A DNA stretch of 64,000 nucleotides from Diabrotica undecimpunctata (GCF_040954645.1 NC_092808.1:17303383-17367382); one strand, 5' to 3'; positions 1 through 12,280 are shown, counted from the first letter of the stretch. The notes: generated by a model from the sequence alone, not told the origin. Translations and numbers: made by a program.

Positions 1-2640
1 TAAAAAAGAAACAAGGCGGAGTTGCAATTTATGGAAAAGAAAATCTTATGTATTCTTCTCTTAATCTAAATGAATGTAATGTAGAGCAAAGTTCTGAGTT
101 TTGTGCAATTTATGTACCTTCAATGAAAACCAATATTTTAACTGTATACCGATCGGCTAAGGATGACTTTGACTTGCTTTTGTTGAATTTTGAGAATGTC
201 ATAACCTCCTTGCTTAGTAAAGCAAACAAAGTGAGCATACCTGGTGATTTTAATATAAATTTTAAAATTGAACATCTTTTGGTCTCAAAGTAACTATTAA
301 CGATTATACTAAAGTACATTCATTTAGCAAATTCCCATCAGTAAATATGAGCACGTGTTGATATTCGCCGTCTCATTCGTCAAGAGGCTATTAAATATAA
401 TTTATTACCTTAAACCAGACAGATTCTCATGTTACAGATCCAAACTTGCCAGCATTTTAAATTCAAATTGTATCATGTTGATTTTTAAGTTAATATGTTG
501 TGTTATATTTATGTTATTACTTATTGTTAAGTTATTTACTGGTCGTGTTATTTTTTAGAGTTTAGTTTAATTGTGATATAATGATTAAATTTCAAGAAAT
601 TCTTACACTAACAGTTTCAAAAGTAAATATTTTTAAAAATCATATGATACACATCAGTACGACCCTGTTTGGCTTTCACGTGCTTATATTGACAATTGGG
701 AATTTGTAAAATGAATAGGGGAATCACATCCCAGTCCATTAGTTGCATAGACAACATTCTGACAAATTTTTCTGAAAATATCTACAGAGTGGGCGTATTT
801 GAACCTTGTTTTTGTGACCATCGAGCTCAATTTTTATTTATTGACACTGAGCATAAAGTTGTTGACACTAATCAAACATCTCAACGGTTTATTACTTCTT
901 TTGGTTTACAGAAGCTTAAATCTGCGCTAGCTAGTACAAATATGGACAGTAATAATTTTGACAGTCTTTCTTACCGAAACTTATAACAATTTAATATTAA
1001 ATTATTTTCCACTAAAACAAGTACGACAAACTGCTGAAAAAACACCCGTACAATGGTTTAATAATGAATTAAGGTCTTACAGATCTAATCTTTCTCTTAT
1101 TAAACACATTGCAGATGCCACTAAGGATCCCGATTTGTTCAAAGAGTATAAACAACAAAAAATTGAATATAATCGGTAATTACAAATTGCTAAAAAGTCA
1201 GCTTACTGTAATTTTATTACCAATTCCAATAATAAGCCTAGAGACTGCTGGAAAATAGTAAATTTCGAAAGAAACCTCACAAAATCCAGTTCCGTATAAC
1301 CTGATCTACCTCCAGACGAAATAAATCAATTTTTTACTACAATTGCATAGAATCTAATCTCTTCCCACTATTAATGTCGATGTCCTCTTCAATTATAGAA
1401 ATTATCCTTCTCCGAGCAAGTCCTTTTTTTTTCGTCCGGTTGTGGAAGAAGAGGTCTTTCAAATAATAAAGTCTCTTAGTAATTCGAATTATAACGACGT
1501 TCACGAAATTAATAGCAAACTTTTAAAAGAAACTTACCAAATAGTTTTAACACCTTTCTCTCATCTTATCAATCTACAAAAAAGGTGATTCCTCAAAAAC
1601 TGACAATTACAGACCCATAAGCATTGTTTCTACTTTTGGAAAAGTGATTGAAAAGGTTATCAAACAACATTTTTACAAACAACAGTTTTATTCCTAATTT
1701 AAGTCAAATAATTACTTTAGCAATTCACAATATGGATTCAGAAGTGCTCGTTCTACTACGAACGAGGTATTTAATGTTATGAGCGAGGTAATTGAGGGGC
1801 TTGAACGCGGCAATCGCATAGCAATTTCTCTTTGCGACTTGTCGAAGGCTTTTGATTACGTTTCACACGACATTTTGCTCCACAAATTAAATTACTATGG
1901 AATCAGAGGTATCTCTCTTAAGCTTTTTATAACTTTTTATCTATGTGGCAGACACCAGGCGGTACTGTCAAAAAGTCATCTCTCCCACAAAGTCCGGTAT
2001 TAGGACCTCTTTTGCTTATTATTTATGTCAACGATTTGCCTAAATTCATATCTCCGTACAAAACTTTACAATTCGCAGCTGATACGACATACGTTATATC
2101 AGGAAAAAATAATGATGATTTAAAAATGTCGCATAAGGAAGTTTCTACTAAATCTAGCACATGGATTGCTGCAAACAAACTAAAACTTAACTCTGATAAA
2201 ACGCAAAATTTAGTTATATCTGCAAGTAATTTACACGATGATCCAGATAACAAAGAGACTTAGAAAATAGTTAAACTATTGGGAATAACCACAGATAATC
2301 GACTCAACTGGTCGGATCATATCTCACAACTTAAGAAAAAGCTATCAAGTTCATTATTTCTTATTCGCCAACTAGCAAGGATTGTCAACTTTGAAACATT
2401 AAAAATGACATATTTTTCTTTATTTCACTCTCACCTAAACTATGGTGTAATCATATGGGACAACTCATCAAATACACTTCAATTTTTTAGAATGCAAAAG
2501 AAAGCTGTCAGGATTTTAGCAGAGGTTAGTTATCTAGAACACTGCCGACTATAGATTAAGTCGCTATAGATTAAGTCTTTCAGAAAAAAATTGTCGTAAT
2601 TATAACCACAGAATACTCCATCACTTATAACTATTACAAT
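1..2640 (+). pseudogene. Jockey/CR1-superfamily LINE, decayed endonuclease-RT ORF
   Basis: This is a non-LTR retrotransposon cut by the window start and broken by stops and frameshifts. Positions 48-293 keep an APE-type endonuclease segment with the GDFNIN motif, and 696-986 the endonuclease end (SCIDNILTNF, then DHRAQF). Positions 1779-2003 carry RT motif A (DLSKAFDYVSHDIL), 1985-2060 the 'PQSPVLGPLL' block, and 2279-2554 the thumb and C-terminal region (GITTDNRLNWSDHI, HSHLNYG). The catalytic YADD box reads FAADTT near 2080, so an active-site Asp is lost. About 390 bp with no LINE homology (roughly 300-690) interrupts the endonuclease and is probably an insertion. The family assignment comes from recognising the motifs; the exact clade is uncertain. 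Confidence 0.8.
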
Positions 2641-2729
2641 TATTAACCAAAAAATATTAAACAGTTAAGCTGTAATAGTTTCGATAAAATGAAAAAGACA
2701 GTAAAGATTTGATTTCACGCACAAAGCGT

Positions 2730-2789
2730 CTATGTATCTGTTGATACGTATTTCGACTTAATAAGTCTCCTCAGAACAGTTATTCATAG
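2730..2789 (-). ncRNA. Hammerhead ribozyme, copy 1
   Basis: On the minus strand the 60 nt read as stem I (CUAUG/CAUAG, internal loop, CUGUU/AACAG), core CUGAGGA, stem II GACUU-AUU-AAGUC, core GAA, stem III AUA-CG-UAU, then C at position 17. Every invariant hammerhead residue is present: CUGANGA with free position 7, GAAA, and NUH = AUC. Predicted cleavage falls between 2743 and 2742. Stem III has only 3 bp and is the self-complementary octamer AUACGUAU, so an active dimer is more likely than a monomer. This short stem III is the type known from Penelope-like elements. Confidence 0.85.
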
Positions 2790-3113
2790 GCGTTCTCAAC
2801 GTGAAAAATAAATCTTTTCTGTCTTAAGAAGCAACAATAAAATGGATTCATTATGGACGCAATAGCGACATCAAATAGAAAAATCGGTAAAATAGTTTCG
2901 AAACAAATTCAGATTTCTGCTTTAATCTGAACCTTCTAAAAATTGCAAGGTATAACAGACGTTGATAAAGATATTAATAGAGACATGGGGAATCTAAAAT
3001 TTGCATTCCACGACATGTCTATCAACTAAGCGAATTTGTTTCTTGTACTCATACAGAGTAGATCCGAATAAAATGAAAAAGACAGTAAAGATTTGATTTC
3101 ACGCACAAAGCGT

Positions 3114-3173
3114 CTATGTATCTGTTGATACGTATTTCGACTTAATAAGTCTCATCAGAACAGTTATTCATAG
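3114..3173 (-). ncRNA. Hammerhead ribozyme, copy 2
   Basis: It has the same fold as the copy 384 bp away, with the textbook core CUGAUGA instead of CUGAGGA; the only core difference is at the unconstrained position 7. Stem II is GACUU-AUU-AAGUC, stem III AUACGUAU, cleavage triplet AUC. Predicted cleavage lies between 3127 and 3126. Cutting at both ribozymes would release a 384-nt monomer (3126 down to 2743). Confidence 0.87.
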
Positions 3174-3544
3174 GCGTTCTCAACGTGAAAAATAAATCTT
3201 TTCTGTCTTAAGAAGCAACAATAAAATGGTTTCATTATGGACGCAATAGCGACATCTGATAGAAAAATCGGTAAAATAGTTTCGAAACAAATTCAGATTT
3301 CTGCTTTAATCTGAACCTTCTAAAAATTGCAAGGTATAACAGACGTTGATAAAGATGTTAATAGAGACATGGGGAATCTAAAATTTGCATTCCACGACAT
3401 GTCTATGATTAAGACAGAAAAGATGTCCCCATGTCTCTATTAACATCTTTATCAACGTCTGTTATACCTTGCAATTTTTAGAAGGTTTAGATTAAAGCAG
3501 AAATCTGAATTTGTTTCGAAACTATTTTACCGAGTTTCGATAAA

Positions 3545-3769
3545 GTTATAAAAAAATATCTTCAAAAAAATTGTTTTTACTGCTCAAAAGAATATATGAC
3601 TGATTGCAGAACATCCTAAACTACTTACCGTAACTTTGCCATAAATATTTTTCTGTTTAATTGTGTTCTTGTTTGTATATATTTAAGTTACGTTTTATAT
3701 TTCTTTTGCTACAAACAATATTTGTATATGTTATGTAGTTAAATAAATACTATACTCTACTCTACTCTA
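3545..3769 (+). mobile_element. 3' end of the LINE from 1-2640
   Basis: This is the continuation of the LINE 3' UTR after the ribozyme-bearing insertion. It ends in AATAAATACTATACTC followed by a short TACTC microsatellite, a normal tail for Jockey/CR1-type elements. It contains no reading frame. Confidence 0.5.
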
Positions 3770-5340
3770 TCAATTGTTGCCTCAGCTAGAGCTTCCGTAA
3801 TAAGTTCATTTCTAATTGTATTATTATTGTCACCTGGTGTTTTAGGATGAACCATCTCCTGCTCAATACACATCCATTACATATCATCTAATTCAGACCA
3901 AAATAATTTTTCCAAACAATACAAAATAGCCGAAACTTTTGATACCTTACTCACATTTTATTGTATTTAAATTTAAAAATGGGCTTAATTAAAGATCCTA
4001 CATATTAAAGGTATGCCTGCCAAGAATCGCATGGGTAGTTTCAAAATTTCCGCAAGGTGGTGATCATATTATCTTCTAGGAATCTGTACTGATGTATCAT
4101 TGAAATTACTCGAACACGACCCATATCATTATACAAAGATTTAAACAGATTTCCATGGTCTACACAAAACAAATATATTCCTATCATGTTTGCCTTCAGA
4201 CGACACGATAACCAGAGCAATCAGCTGTCTTGTATCTTTGTTTAGCCGGCAATGATTCATATGAATTGAAAAATAAATAATTTAATGATCTTTTTAGTTA
4301 TTTTTATTGGTAGTTTTTTAGCAATATTTATAATCTTTGGAAATATTCCACACTCGTTTTAAAGATTAGATTTCAATTAAATTACAGTACTACAGGCGGA
4401 GTTTCAATTAATTTTGTGCAACAATTTATGTAGATGCCCAATAAACTGAACATTTAGTATTTTTCTAAGCAATGTATTGAATTTCTTGTTAAATTCTACC
4501 TATAAAATAAACTTGGGTAATAATTTAGTTAGACATTTCTTTTTATTAATCAGAATTAATTTTAACACAAGAGTCCCCATCGGACCTGTAATGACAGTGC
4601 TTGATTGATATCGTACTCATCAGAACGAAATCCCCTTAGTCATACACTATGAATCACGAGAAACCCAGAAAAAAACTAATGTTACAGTTCAGAACAAGTT
4701 AAATTATTAATTTGTTTTTGGTTGCTTTGGGAAAAAAATTATTGGGCAATCATTAATTCAGAATACATTATTAATAATCGGGTTACCTGAAATTAATTAT
4801 TGAATAAAGAATTTGGGATGACTTTCATTCGAAACTTTCGTATAAAAGTTGTCTCAGGCAACTTTTTTGGGCAGGCAAATTGTAAAACCAGTAACCTTTT
4901 ATCTTCTTTTCAACATTATTAACATTATCAACATTAACATTACAACAGAAATAATTGTAAAACCAGTAATATTTCTTCTTCTTTTTACTGTTCTCTTTAT
5001 ATGACCATATATCGTTCGGGTTATTCCTCGGTTTCGGATATTGTTTGACCATGGTTTTCTCAGTTTTCTCGTTAATCTACTTCCAGCTGATAATTTATCT
5101 CTTGCTATTTTTACTACTATATTCTCAGTCATTAAAAAAAAAGGTCAAAAATCGTAGCAATCTTTCACCATTTCAATTTTCATCATGAAATTTTAATGCT
5201 AAAAGTTGTATCGTCTTTTATTGAACAAAAAACATCAAAACTAGAACTATCCTGGAAATAACATTCTTTATTAACATGTGGATTTTCATTAGACCAAAAT
5301 GGGAATTATATTGATTAAATAATACATTTTTGCTACACTT
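3770..5340. other. AT-rich DNA without a recognised gene
   Basis: No convincing coding region is present. Minus-strand frames at 4825-5132 are lysine-rich and low in complexity. They include a short internal repeat ('TTGTAAAACCAGTAA' at about 4879 and 4956) and resemble no family I know. Probably decayed repeat sequence. Confidence 0.5.
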
Positions 5341-5353
5341 TGCTTCATCAGAT

Positions 5354-7259
5354 CGTAGGACGGAGGACCAGATCTGACCAAACAACTATTAAAACTAATC
5401 CAAAAAATAATGGAACAAAACAGAATTCCTCAAGAATGAAGATCAAGCATCCTAATACCTATCTTCAAAAAGGGAGACAAATCGGACCCGGAAAATTACA
5501 GAGGAATTAATTTATTAAACACAATACTAAAATTTCCAACCAAAGTGATAATAAATAAACTGAATGAAATTATAACACTAGCAGAAGAACAACAAGGTTT
5601 TAGGTCGGGAAAATCATGCACCGACGCTCTATTTATAATGAGATAGGTGCAAGAGCAATCATTAGAATACAACAAACCGGCATATCTATGTTTCGTGGAC
5701 CTTAAGAAGGCATTTGACAAGGTCAAATTAAAAGACGTTATCCACTTATTGCACGCAAAAGAGATACCTCTAGGAAAAATCAAAACGATCGAAACTATCT
5801 ACCTAAACAATACAATAAAAGTAAAAGAAGAAGAATAACTAACCGACCCTATTGAAGTTGGCAATGGGATAAGACAGGTAGATTCCCTGAGACCCTAAAA
5901 GCTAAAGATCAAACTCAAGCCGAATTTAAAACCAATGCAGTAGGTAGAAAATCATAAGCCATTAATAGACCAAAGTAATCTACCTATAGAAAGCATTATA
6001 GCGCAAAAAACTGCTACCCAAAAGCTACTTAAACTTAACAACGGCCAATCAGAAAATCATAAATCATTAGCAAAAATAATCAATCTAAAGTGAGTAATAC
6101 TAAGAAGCTCATGGATAAAAACTTAGATGAACTTTATAAGAACCAAAAAGAACATTGGGAATCATTTATAAGTCAAAGTGATCAAGTTGTAGTAAATAGT
6201 GTGCCTGGAGCTATAGACAAAAAAATAGTTCCAATTAATAACACACAAGATGCAAATCATAAAATATCCACCAACCAAGAAAATCCAAACCAAGAATCTA
6301 AGAAACCAAGAAATCCAAGACATGTTAAGAAGATAGCAGAGCATAAAAAGAGAAAGGAAAAACACACATTTTCTCCTGGTCAAAATATTCAGCATATACA
6401 ACCTGCAGACTTACTTACAAACAATCAAGAAGAAATCAACAAAGCACCCATCCTCCAAAATGACCATTCTAAAAATACAAACGATAAAAAACCAGAGGAG
6501 CAAAAGCCAAGCAATCAACTTGTATTATATATTACAGACAAATAGTCAGTTCTAAATAACATTCAAGTAGAAGATAATAAAGCATCCACCAGTGAAGATG
6601 ACCAACCTAATACAAGCAATTCCAGAAGCTACAAAGTACCAAATCCAGCAGCATCCAGCGGTTAAACAGACGGGTCTGTTAAAAGTATTATTACTTCGCA
6701 TAAATCTGCATATAAAAAATTTCTGATAAAGTATGAGCAAAGTAAGAGTATGAATCAAATAAAAAAATCAGTTAATAGAACACGATATCTAGGCATCACA
6801 TTGTTTAGCTACGGAGAGCTCGAAACTGAAGTGAATGAAGTAAATAAAGCAAACAGAGCCGCAAGTTGCCTGAATGAAACAATATGGAGAAATAAAAATA
6901 TCGGGAAAGAAATGAGAGACAGAATTTACAAAAGAGTCAACAGACCAATAATGACATACGTGACAGAAACACGACCTGACACAGAGAAGACAAAAAGGAC
7001 AGAACTAGAAGCACATATATACGACGTAGATGCAAGGTAGAGAACATCAAGAACGGGGTACGAAATAGAAGAGTAGAATGGAACGATCATATAAGCCCAA
7101 TTACAATAAATAGAGTAGTAAAGACGGCAAGAGACTGTTCCCCAATAGGAAGACGATCAGTAGGAAGACCACGAAAACGATGGAACGACAATTTACTGAA
7201 GGCACATTGAATAACAGACAGAGTCATGTCTACATAAAAAGAAGAAGAAGAAGAAGAAA
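5354..7259 (+). pseudogene. Decayed LINE (RTE-like endonuclease-RT type)
   Basis: Several frames together give a reverse transcriptase. 5380-5640 hold the fingers (IPIFKKGDKSDPENYRGI, QQGFRSGKS). 5647-5838 hold palm motif A (LCFVDLKKAFDKV). 5845-5890 hold the start of motif B (GNGIRQ). 6750-7040 hold the thumb (RTRYLGITL, IWRNKNIGKEM, TYVTETRP). 7060-7200 hold the usual C-terminal segment (GRRSVGRPRKRWND). The YADD region is absent and is replaced by about 830 bp of unrelated sequence (5890-6720). An AAG-rich microsatellite ends the copy near 7258. It is inactive. Related fragments lie at 49.2-50.1 and 59.9-60.2 kb. Confidence 0.75.
6090..6545 (+). CDS. Unrecognised 151-codon ORF inside the LINE
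   Basis: This open frame codes for a hydrophilic protein rich in Asn, Gln, Lys and Pro, with a basic middle segment (RHVKKIAEHKKRKEK) and no Cys motif, signal peptide or membrane segment. It sits exactly where the RT catalytic part of the surrounding LINE is missing, with in-frame sequence on both sides of similar composition. It could be a gag-like ORF1 piece from another element, or chance. I do not recognise the family. Confidence 0.25.
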   Translation: MSNTKKLMDKNLDELYKNQKEHWESFISQSDQVVVNSVPGAIDKKIVPINNTQDANHKISTNQENPNQESKKPRNPRHVKKIAEHKKRKEKHTFSPGQNIQHIQPADLLTNNQEEINKAPILQNDHSKNTNDKKPEEQKPSNQLVLYITDK

Positions 7260-7649
7260 TGTAGCTGTAATTCTGCACCAAAATTTTAAAGTAAAACTAC
7301 CATTTTCCATTCTATTTATTTGAAAACGTCAAATCTTATAATATAATCCGCGATCGGAGCAGTAGCCACTTTATATCACTTGCTGTTGCGTGGAGTAAAT
7401 TTTTAACTTATTTCGTATGCTTCAAATGATAACGCATGGGTAAAGAACCATGGACTCAACTGTATAAGTCTTTTTTTTATTGGCATAGACTAGGGTGTCA
7501 ATCAGCTAGTTACAACATGACAAATACCTTAAACATAATAAAAATTTATGACCCTAAAGTCCATAAAATATCAACAACGAAGAGCTGAATAATATGCTTT
7601 AAGAACTAAAATTAACTTAAAAAACATCAGAAGTAATAAACGAAGTAAA

Positions 7650-9115
7650 AATACCATACAGATAATTACATCAAAAGAGTGGACAAAGCATTACACAAAA
7701 TTATTGCAGGAGAATAGGCCGGAGTATATCTCATACGACCCTGTGACAATAATAACTGAGGAAGCAGAAATCACAGAGGAAGATATAAATAAAGCACTAA
7801 AGAAATCCAAAAACAATAAAGCACCAGGACCAGGGAACATAAAAATGGAACTGCTGAAATATGGAGGCGCAAAGATAGATCAGTGTAATGCCTTCAATAG
7901 CAAAAATGTTTTCATCAGTTATAAAAGAAAAACTATTCCGGATTCCGAAAAGCCAGATCATGTTTAGATAATATATTCATTATGAGACAGGTGATTGAAA
8001 AGAACAAAGAAAAAAAACATTGAAACACATATGACCTTTATCGACTTAGAGAAAGCATACGATAGCGTGCCCAGGAAACAACTATGGGAAGCAATGAGAA
8101 GAATCCGCGTTAGAGAGAAATGGGTGAATATAACACAAATACTGTATAAAGAAACACAAGTGCAAATAAAGTTAGGTAATGAAATAACAAAAACAATCAC
8201 CGCAACAAAAGGCCTCAAACAGGGATGTGGTCTCTCACCTACACTTTTTAACATATTATATAGATCAGGCTTTGAAAAGATGGTATAGAAAATGCGGAAG
8301 AATGGGCATACCAGTACAAGAGAATATATTACATTCACTACTTTTCGCAGATGATCAAGTCATTTTTGCCCAAGACAGGGAGGATATGGAATATATGATA
8401 AGGAAATTAAAGGAAGAATATGAACTTTGGGGACTCAAGATAAATATGTGCAAGACCGAATACTTATGTATTGGACCCGAGGTTGCAGATTTGAACTTAA
8501 GTTTAGAAGAAGAGACTATTAAGAGTTGTAAGGCTTTTAAGTATTTAGGGTCAACGATTAGCCGAGATGGTACTTGTATGAAAGATATAGAAATGAAAAT
8601 AGCACGGGGAAAGCAAGCCACAAGAGCACTTCATGGAGTGATATAGAACAACACTCTAACCAAAGAAAACAAAAAGAGGATCTTTCAAAGCATAGTGATG
8701 AATATTATCCTATATGGAGCGGAAGTATGGCCAATGACAACAACAATACGAAATAAAATAAGAACAGTTGAACTGGACTTTATGAGAAGATGTCTACAAA
8801 TCACAAGAGCGGATAGAATAAGAACGGAGGAAATATGGAACAGAATGGAAGTAAAATGCTCAATTACAAAAAAGTTGGAAAACAGCCCTACACTGGTACG
8901 GGCATGTACAAAGAATGCCAGAGCATAGGTGGCCGAAAAGAATATTAAACTGGGACTCGCCGGGAAGAAGACAGAGAGGAAGACTTGCTACAAGATGGAA
9001 AACATACGTCGGAAATGCTATGATAGATAGAGACCTCAGAGAAGGTGACTGGGAGAATAGAGTGCTGTGGAGGACGAAAACGGCGAACTCATAATGGGAA
9101 AAGTCGAAGAAGAAG
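7650..9115 (+). pseudogene. Decayed LINE reverse transcriptase
   Basis: An RT is spread over four frames. 7670-7967 hold the linker and fingers (EWTKHYTKLL, then NNKAPGPGNI). 7995-8288 hold motif A (MTFIDLEKAYDSVPR) and motif B (GLKQGCGLSPTLFNIL). 8227-8646 hold the catalytic box as LLFADDQVIFA, GLKINMCKTE and the thumb (FKYLGSTI). 8695-8928 hold the C-terminal part (LYGAEVWPMT), and 8929-9090 the terminal motif (GRRQRGRLATRW). FADD is intact, but frameshifts near 7965, 8280, 8650 and 8930 disable it. It belongs to the endonuclease-RT/RTE-like group by its C-terminal motifs. Confidence 0.8.
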
Positions 9116-9329
9116 AACTAAAATTAAAATAAGATACAAGTATACAAGTTAAATATAGCATCTTTTCAACATTATCAGTGTGTTCAAAAAACGGTAGGTA
9201 CACATAATATAATTCAATATACTTTTTTGTATTATCTCCTTTTATCTATATTTACTTACAAACAAGATGATGAGGTTCTCAGAGTTCCACACCAAACTCT
9301 TGAGCAGCTATCTACTTAATCCGACAACT

Positions 9330-9640
9330 GCTTTGCTATGAACTGTCCAAGTTGCTCATCACAATTTTGCATATAAGTACATATATTTTTTGTTAGTTGA
9401 CACTACAAGACTATTTTGATACTCGACAGAAATTTTACTAATGCATTATAAATTCTCTCATTTCAATTAGCTAAGAGACTAAGGATATTAAACGGGGCAT
9501 GCACATTAAGATCATATAATTGTTGAATAAATTGATATGTTTCATCCTTATATTTTTGGCATTCGAAAAAAATATGTATCCACATATACTCGTTATGTTT
9601 GAGACCATGGACGTATAAACACAGATGGACTCAGTTATTT
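9330..9640 (-). pseudogene. LINE C-terminal (RNase H/zinc-knuckle) remnant
   Basis: Read on the minus strand, a frame gives HIFFECQKYKDETYQF followed by FNILSLLAN. This is the usual C-terminal block of R1/Jockey-type LINE polyproteins downstream of RNase H. Only about 100 codons are left, with no upstream RT nearby. The rest of 9116-10100 holds no recognised gene. Confidence 0.45.
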
Positions 9641-10111
9641 ACATAAAAATGTGAAGCCAAAATTATTTGACTAGGTCACATTCTCAGCACCTTCAAATGT
9701 TGTCACATTTTTTTATTAAAATATCTTATTCACGTATCGCTGAAAATATTACTATATTTATTTTATACTCTACAGGTACTATCAAACCAAAATAATAATT
9801 TATTACTTATATTAATATATTTAATTGTAATTAAAACATCAAATGTGCACATAGTGTGCATATCATTTAATAATAGCGTATAACAGATATCAACCAATTA
9901 TTTTATATGTAGAAGCACTGAAACCTATTTATTAATGGCAACGGTGTTTACATTTCTCTGTCTTATGACTCTACGTCAAACTGCAAATGCTGTTCCATGT
10001 CAAGTCCATGTTTTGTTTACTTTTTACCCAAGATGAGGAAAAGTTGTTTTTCGATATTTTAGCTGTATTTTAAGTGATATTTGTAAATAGTGAAATAAAC
10101 AAATTATAATA

Positions 10112-10873
10112 ATGGTGCTACAGTTTTGCATTTGCAATAAAAAACGAAATATTTACATCCCAATGTCTCATTTAATTTGTAAGTACTGTTTGTTTACATT
10201 ATTTAACATGAGGAACTGAGGAAGCCTGTGTGTTTACATTTTAAAATATGTCTTTCATAGGCGTACCATTGGGTTTATTCATATTAATTAATGTATTGAA
10301 CAAGATATTAGTTCATGAAATTAGTATAGACATTTTTAAATTGTAAGTAGACATCATCTGATTAAAAAGATCTGTTTAGTAGCTTTTTAATTTAATATTT
10401 CTCATGAATTAACAATAAATTAGTGAAATGAATAAAACTCATTTATTTTTCTATGTAGGTTTCCAAATAATATTGATTAATGATGAAACTTACTCTAAAC
10501 TTCAACAGGGAAAACAGTATAAAAAAACCTTTTAAAAGAATCCTTTTTGGTTATTTAAACTTGTAAGGAAGCTGAAAAATATTTCAGATTTTTTAATAAA
10601 ACTATAAATATCTACAACAGACTAGTTAAAAACCTTATGAATATTTTGATTAATAAAACCATACAAAATGTCCCAAAATCAATCTATGAGCATTTTGGTG
10701 ACCATATGTATGATGAAGATGCAATCGATGGTCACTCTATGCAACTTTTAAAATTGGTTCTTGAGAAATATTTTAAAATTGGAATTCATCATGAAACGAG
10801 GACTACTTTAGATGCTAACACCGTGCGCATAAGAAGCGTTCTTACTAAGACTGTTTTATTTCGCAATCAATAA
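10112..10873 (+). pseudogene. Possible THAP-type transposase remnant
   Basis: ATG at 10112 opens a short frame (MVLQFCICNKKRN...) resembling the first residues of a THAP zinc finger and followed by a GTAAGT donor near 10179. The frame at 10637-10873 ends with QLLKLVLEKYFKIGIHHETR and RSVLTKTVLFRNQ, which resembles the C-terminus of THAP/P-element-like transposases. The catalytic core between them is missing. Assignment is from motif memory only. Confidence 0.35.
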
Positions 10874-10879
10874 AAATTT

Positions 10880-12000
10880 ATTTCTATACCAACGTCTTCT
10901 ATTATGTCTATTTACCATTTTTACTTTAATATTTCTGTTCGGTAAATAGCTTTCCAATAATTTATACATTTTCACGCCTACTTTTTAATAAGTAGGTATA
11001 TTTGCAAATAATTTTATGTCAAATGCCAGCAAGAGCTTTGGAATGATCAATAAATAATTTTGTAGCAGAAAGCCTTACTACGTGGAATCTATTGATATTG
11101 TATCAAAACAAATTTGTCACAATTTGAAAAAATATGTTTTAACACATTATCAATAAATATAGGTATGTACTTAAATTTGACAAATGTATATTTTTTAATT
11201 GTTTTTTTTATCGTAGGATTATTTGATACCTATTAAAAAATTAACTTGAGCTCAACTATATTTTATTGTATTAATTTTAAAGCAAATAAAATTGTATTTT
11301 ATTTTTTCTATAAAAACGTGTTTTTATACATTATTACTACTTCTAATTATTAACTTCTGAATAATTATCCCCGCGAGTAAAAATTCAAGCACGCTTATGC
11401 TCATTGAGGAAGTATCACAGTCTATCGATACCCGTTTTACTCCCCTTTACCCTCTTGTCCAGGAATATCGAAGCTTCAAAACAGTGTGTGTTTAAGGTAT
11501 CTTATTGCTGGGTGCTGGGTCCATCTATGTTTATACGTCCATGTTTGAGACCGATATGTGCTTTAACCCATACAAAATTGATGTTTTTCATAACTTTTTG
11601 CAGTTCTAAAATCCGTTTTTTAATTGCATATTACGATATAATAATTTTAATAGTAAAAAAATACCCAAGTTAACTGTATAAGTTGATGTTGGTGCTTTTT
11701 ATATATTTATTTCACCGCTTTTTCCGAAAACTTACAGTTTTACTATCATTATTTTATCAATATTTTGTTTAAGATTAACATTGTTGTTATTATAAAAGCT
11801 GGACCATTTATGTAGAAATCTGAGCGAAATGTATTACCATTTAACAATAATTAATCAACACGTTCCTGTCAAGTTCAACTTCATCCGCAATAATCGCAGA
11901 CTCCGGTAAAGTTGCACTAATATTTGACCTTACTACCTTCTTCATATGTATACCGTAAACGCGTTGGCTGGGACCACTCAGACACCAAAACAATCATTTG
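10880..12000. other. AT-rich spacer without a recognised gene
   Basis: No coding evidence is visible. The only frame of size (11404-11673) has no recognisable domain. It may serve as upstream DNA for the possible exon at 12281. Confidence 0.4.
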
Positions 12001-12280
12001 TCGCACGCATCTCGCTTCGGAGGTAGCTCAAAGTCCAAACATCCACGATTTCGCGATTGTGTGACTGGAGCAGCCCGCCAAAATTTGTGGCGATAAAAAT
12101 ACCGTTTGTAAACAAAACATCGACAACCCGAGCTTTTCACTTTCGTGTGTAGAGCTTTTACATGTGCTGTCGAGATTTCGTGACTAACGGGTTTTACTGA
12201 AGTTTTGAGTAGTGTCCGGTTTTAGTGATCATCAGTTTTTAAAATTGTGCTTTGTTGTGTTGTCATCTACTTCAATCCCG

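Larger units (their letters stand above)
2677..3544 (-). mobile_element. Retrozyme-like repeat with two tandem hammerhead units, inserted in LINE 3' UTR
   Basis: Two near-identical units (starting at 2687 and 3071, period 384 bp) lie head to tail. They are followed at 3422-3532 by an inverted partial copy beginning CCCCATGTCTC. The block is bounded by the 12-bp direct repeat AGTTTCGATAAA (2677-2688 and 3533-3544), which reads as a target-site duplication. The flanking DNA on both sides belongs to the same LINE 3' end. No open frame of useful length is present. Each unit carries a hammerhead ribozyme on the minus strand. The same unit, again with an inverted partial copy, recurs at 19.75-20.2 kb. 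Tandem plus inverted copies are typical of Penelope-like elements and small retrozymes; which of the two this is cannot be settled here. Confidence 0.75.

Noticed and set aside
4825..5132. Two overlapping lysine-rich minus-strand frames
   Set aside because: Low-complexity translation of AT-rich, internally repeated DNA without any recognisable domain.
5325..5360. CTGATGA motif on the minus strand, possible hammerhead
   Set aside because: A weak stem II can be drawn, but the GAAA box reads AAAA and no stem I pairs across a cleavage site.
11509..11560. Similarity between CCATCTATGTTTATACGTCCATG here and the minus-strand LINE remnant near 9.6 kb
   Set aside because: Only about 24 bp match and the flanks differ; too short to call a repeat copy.
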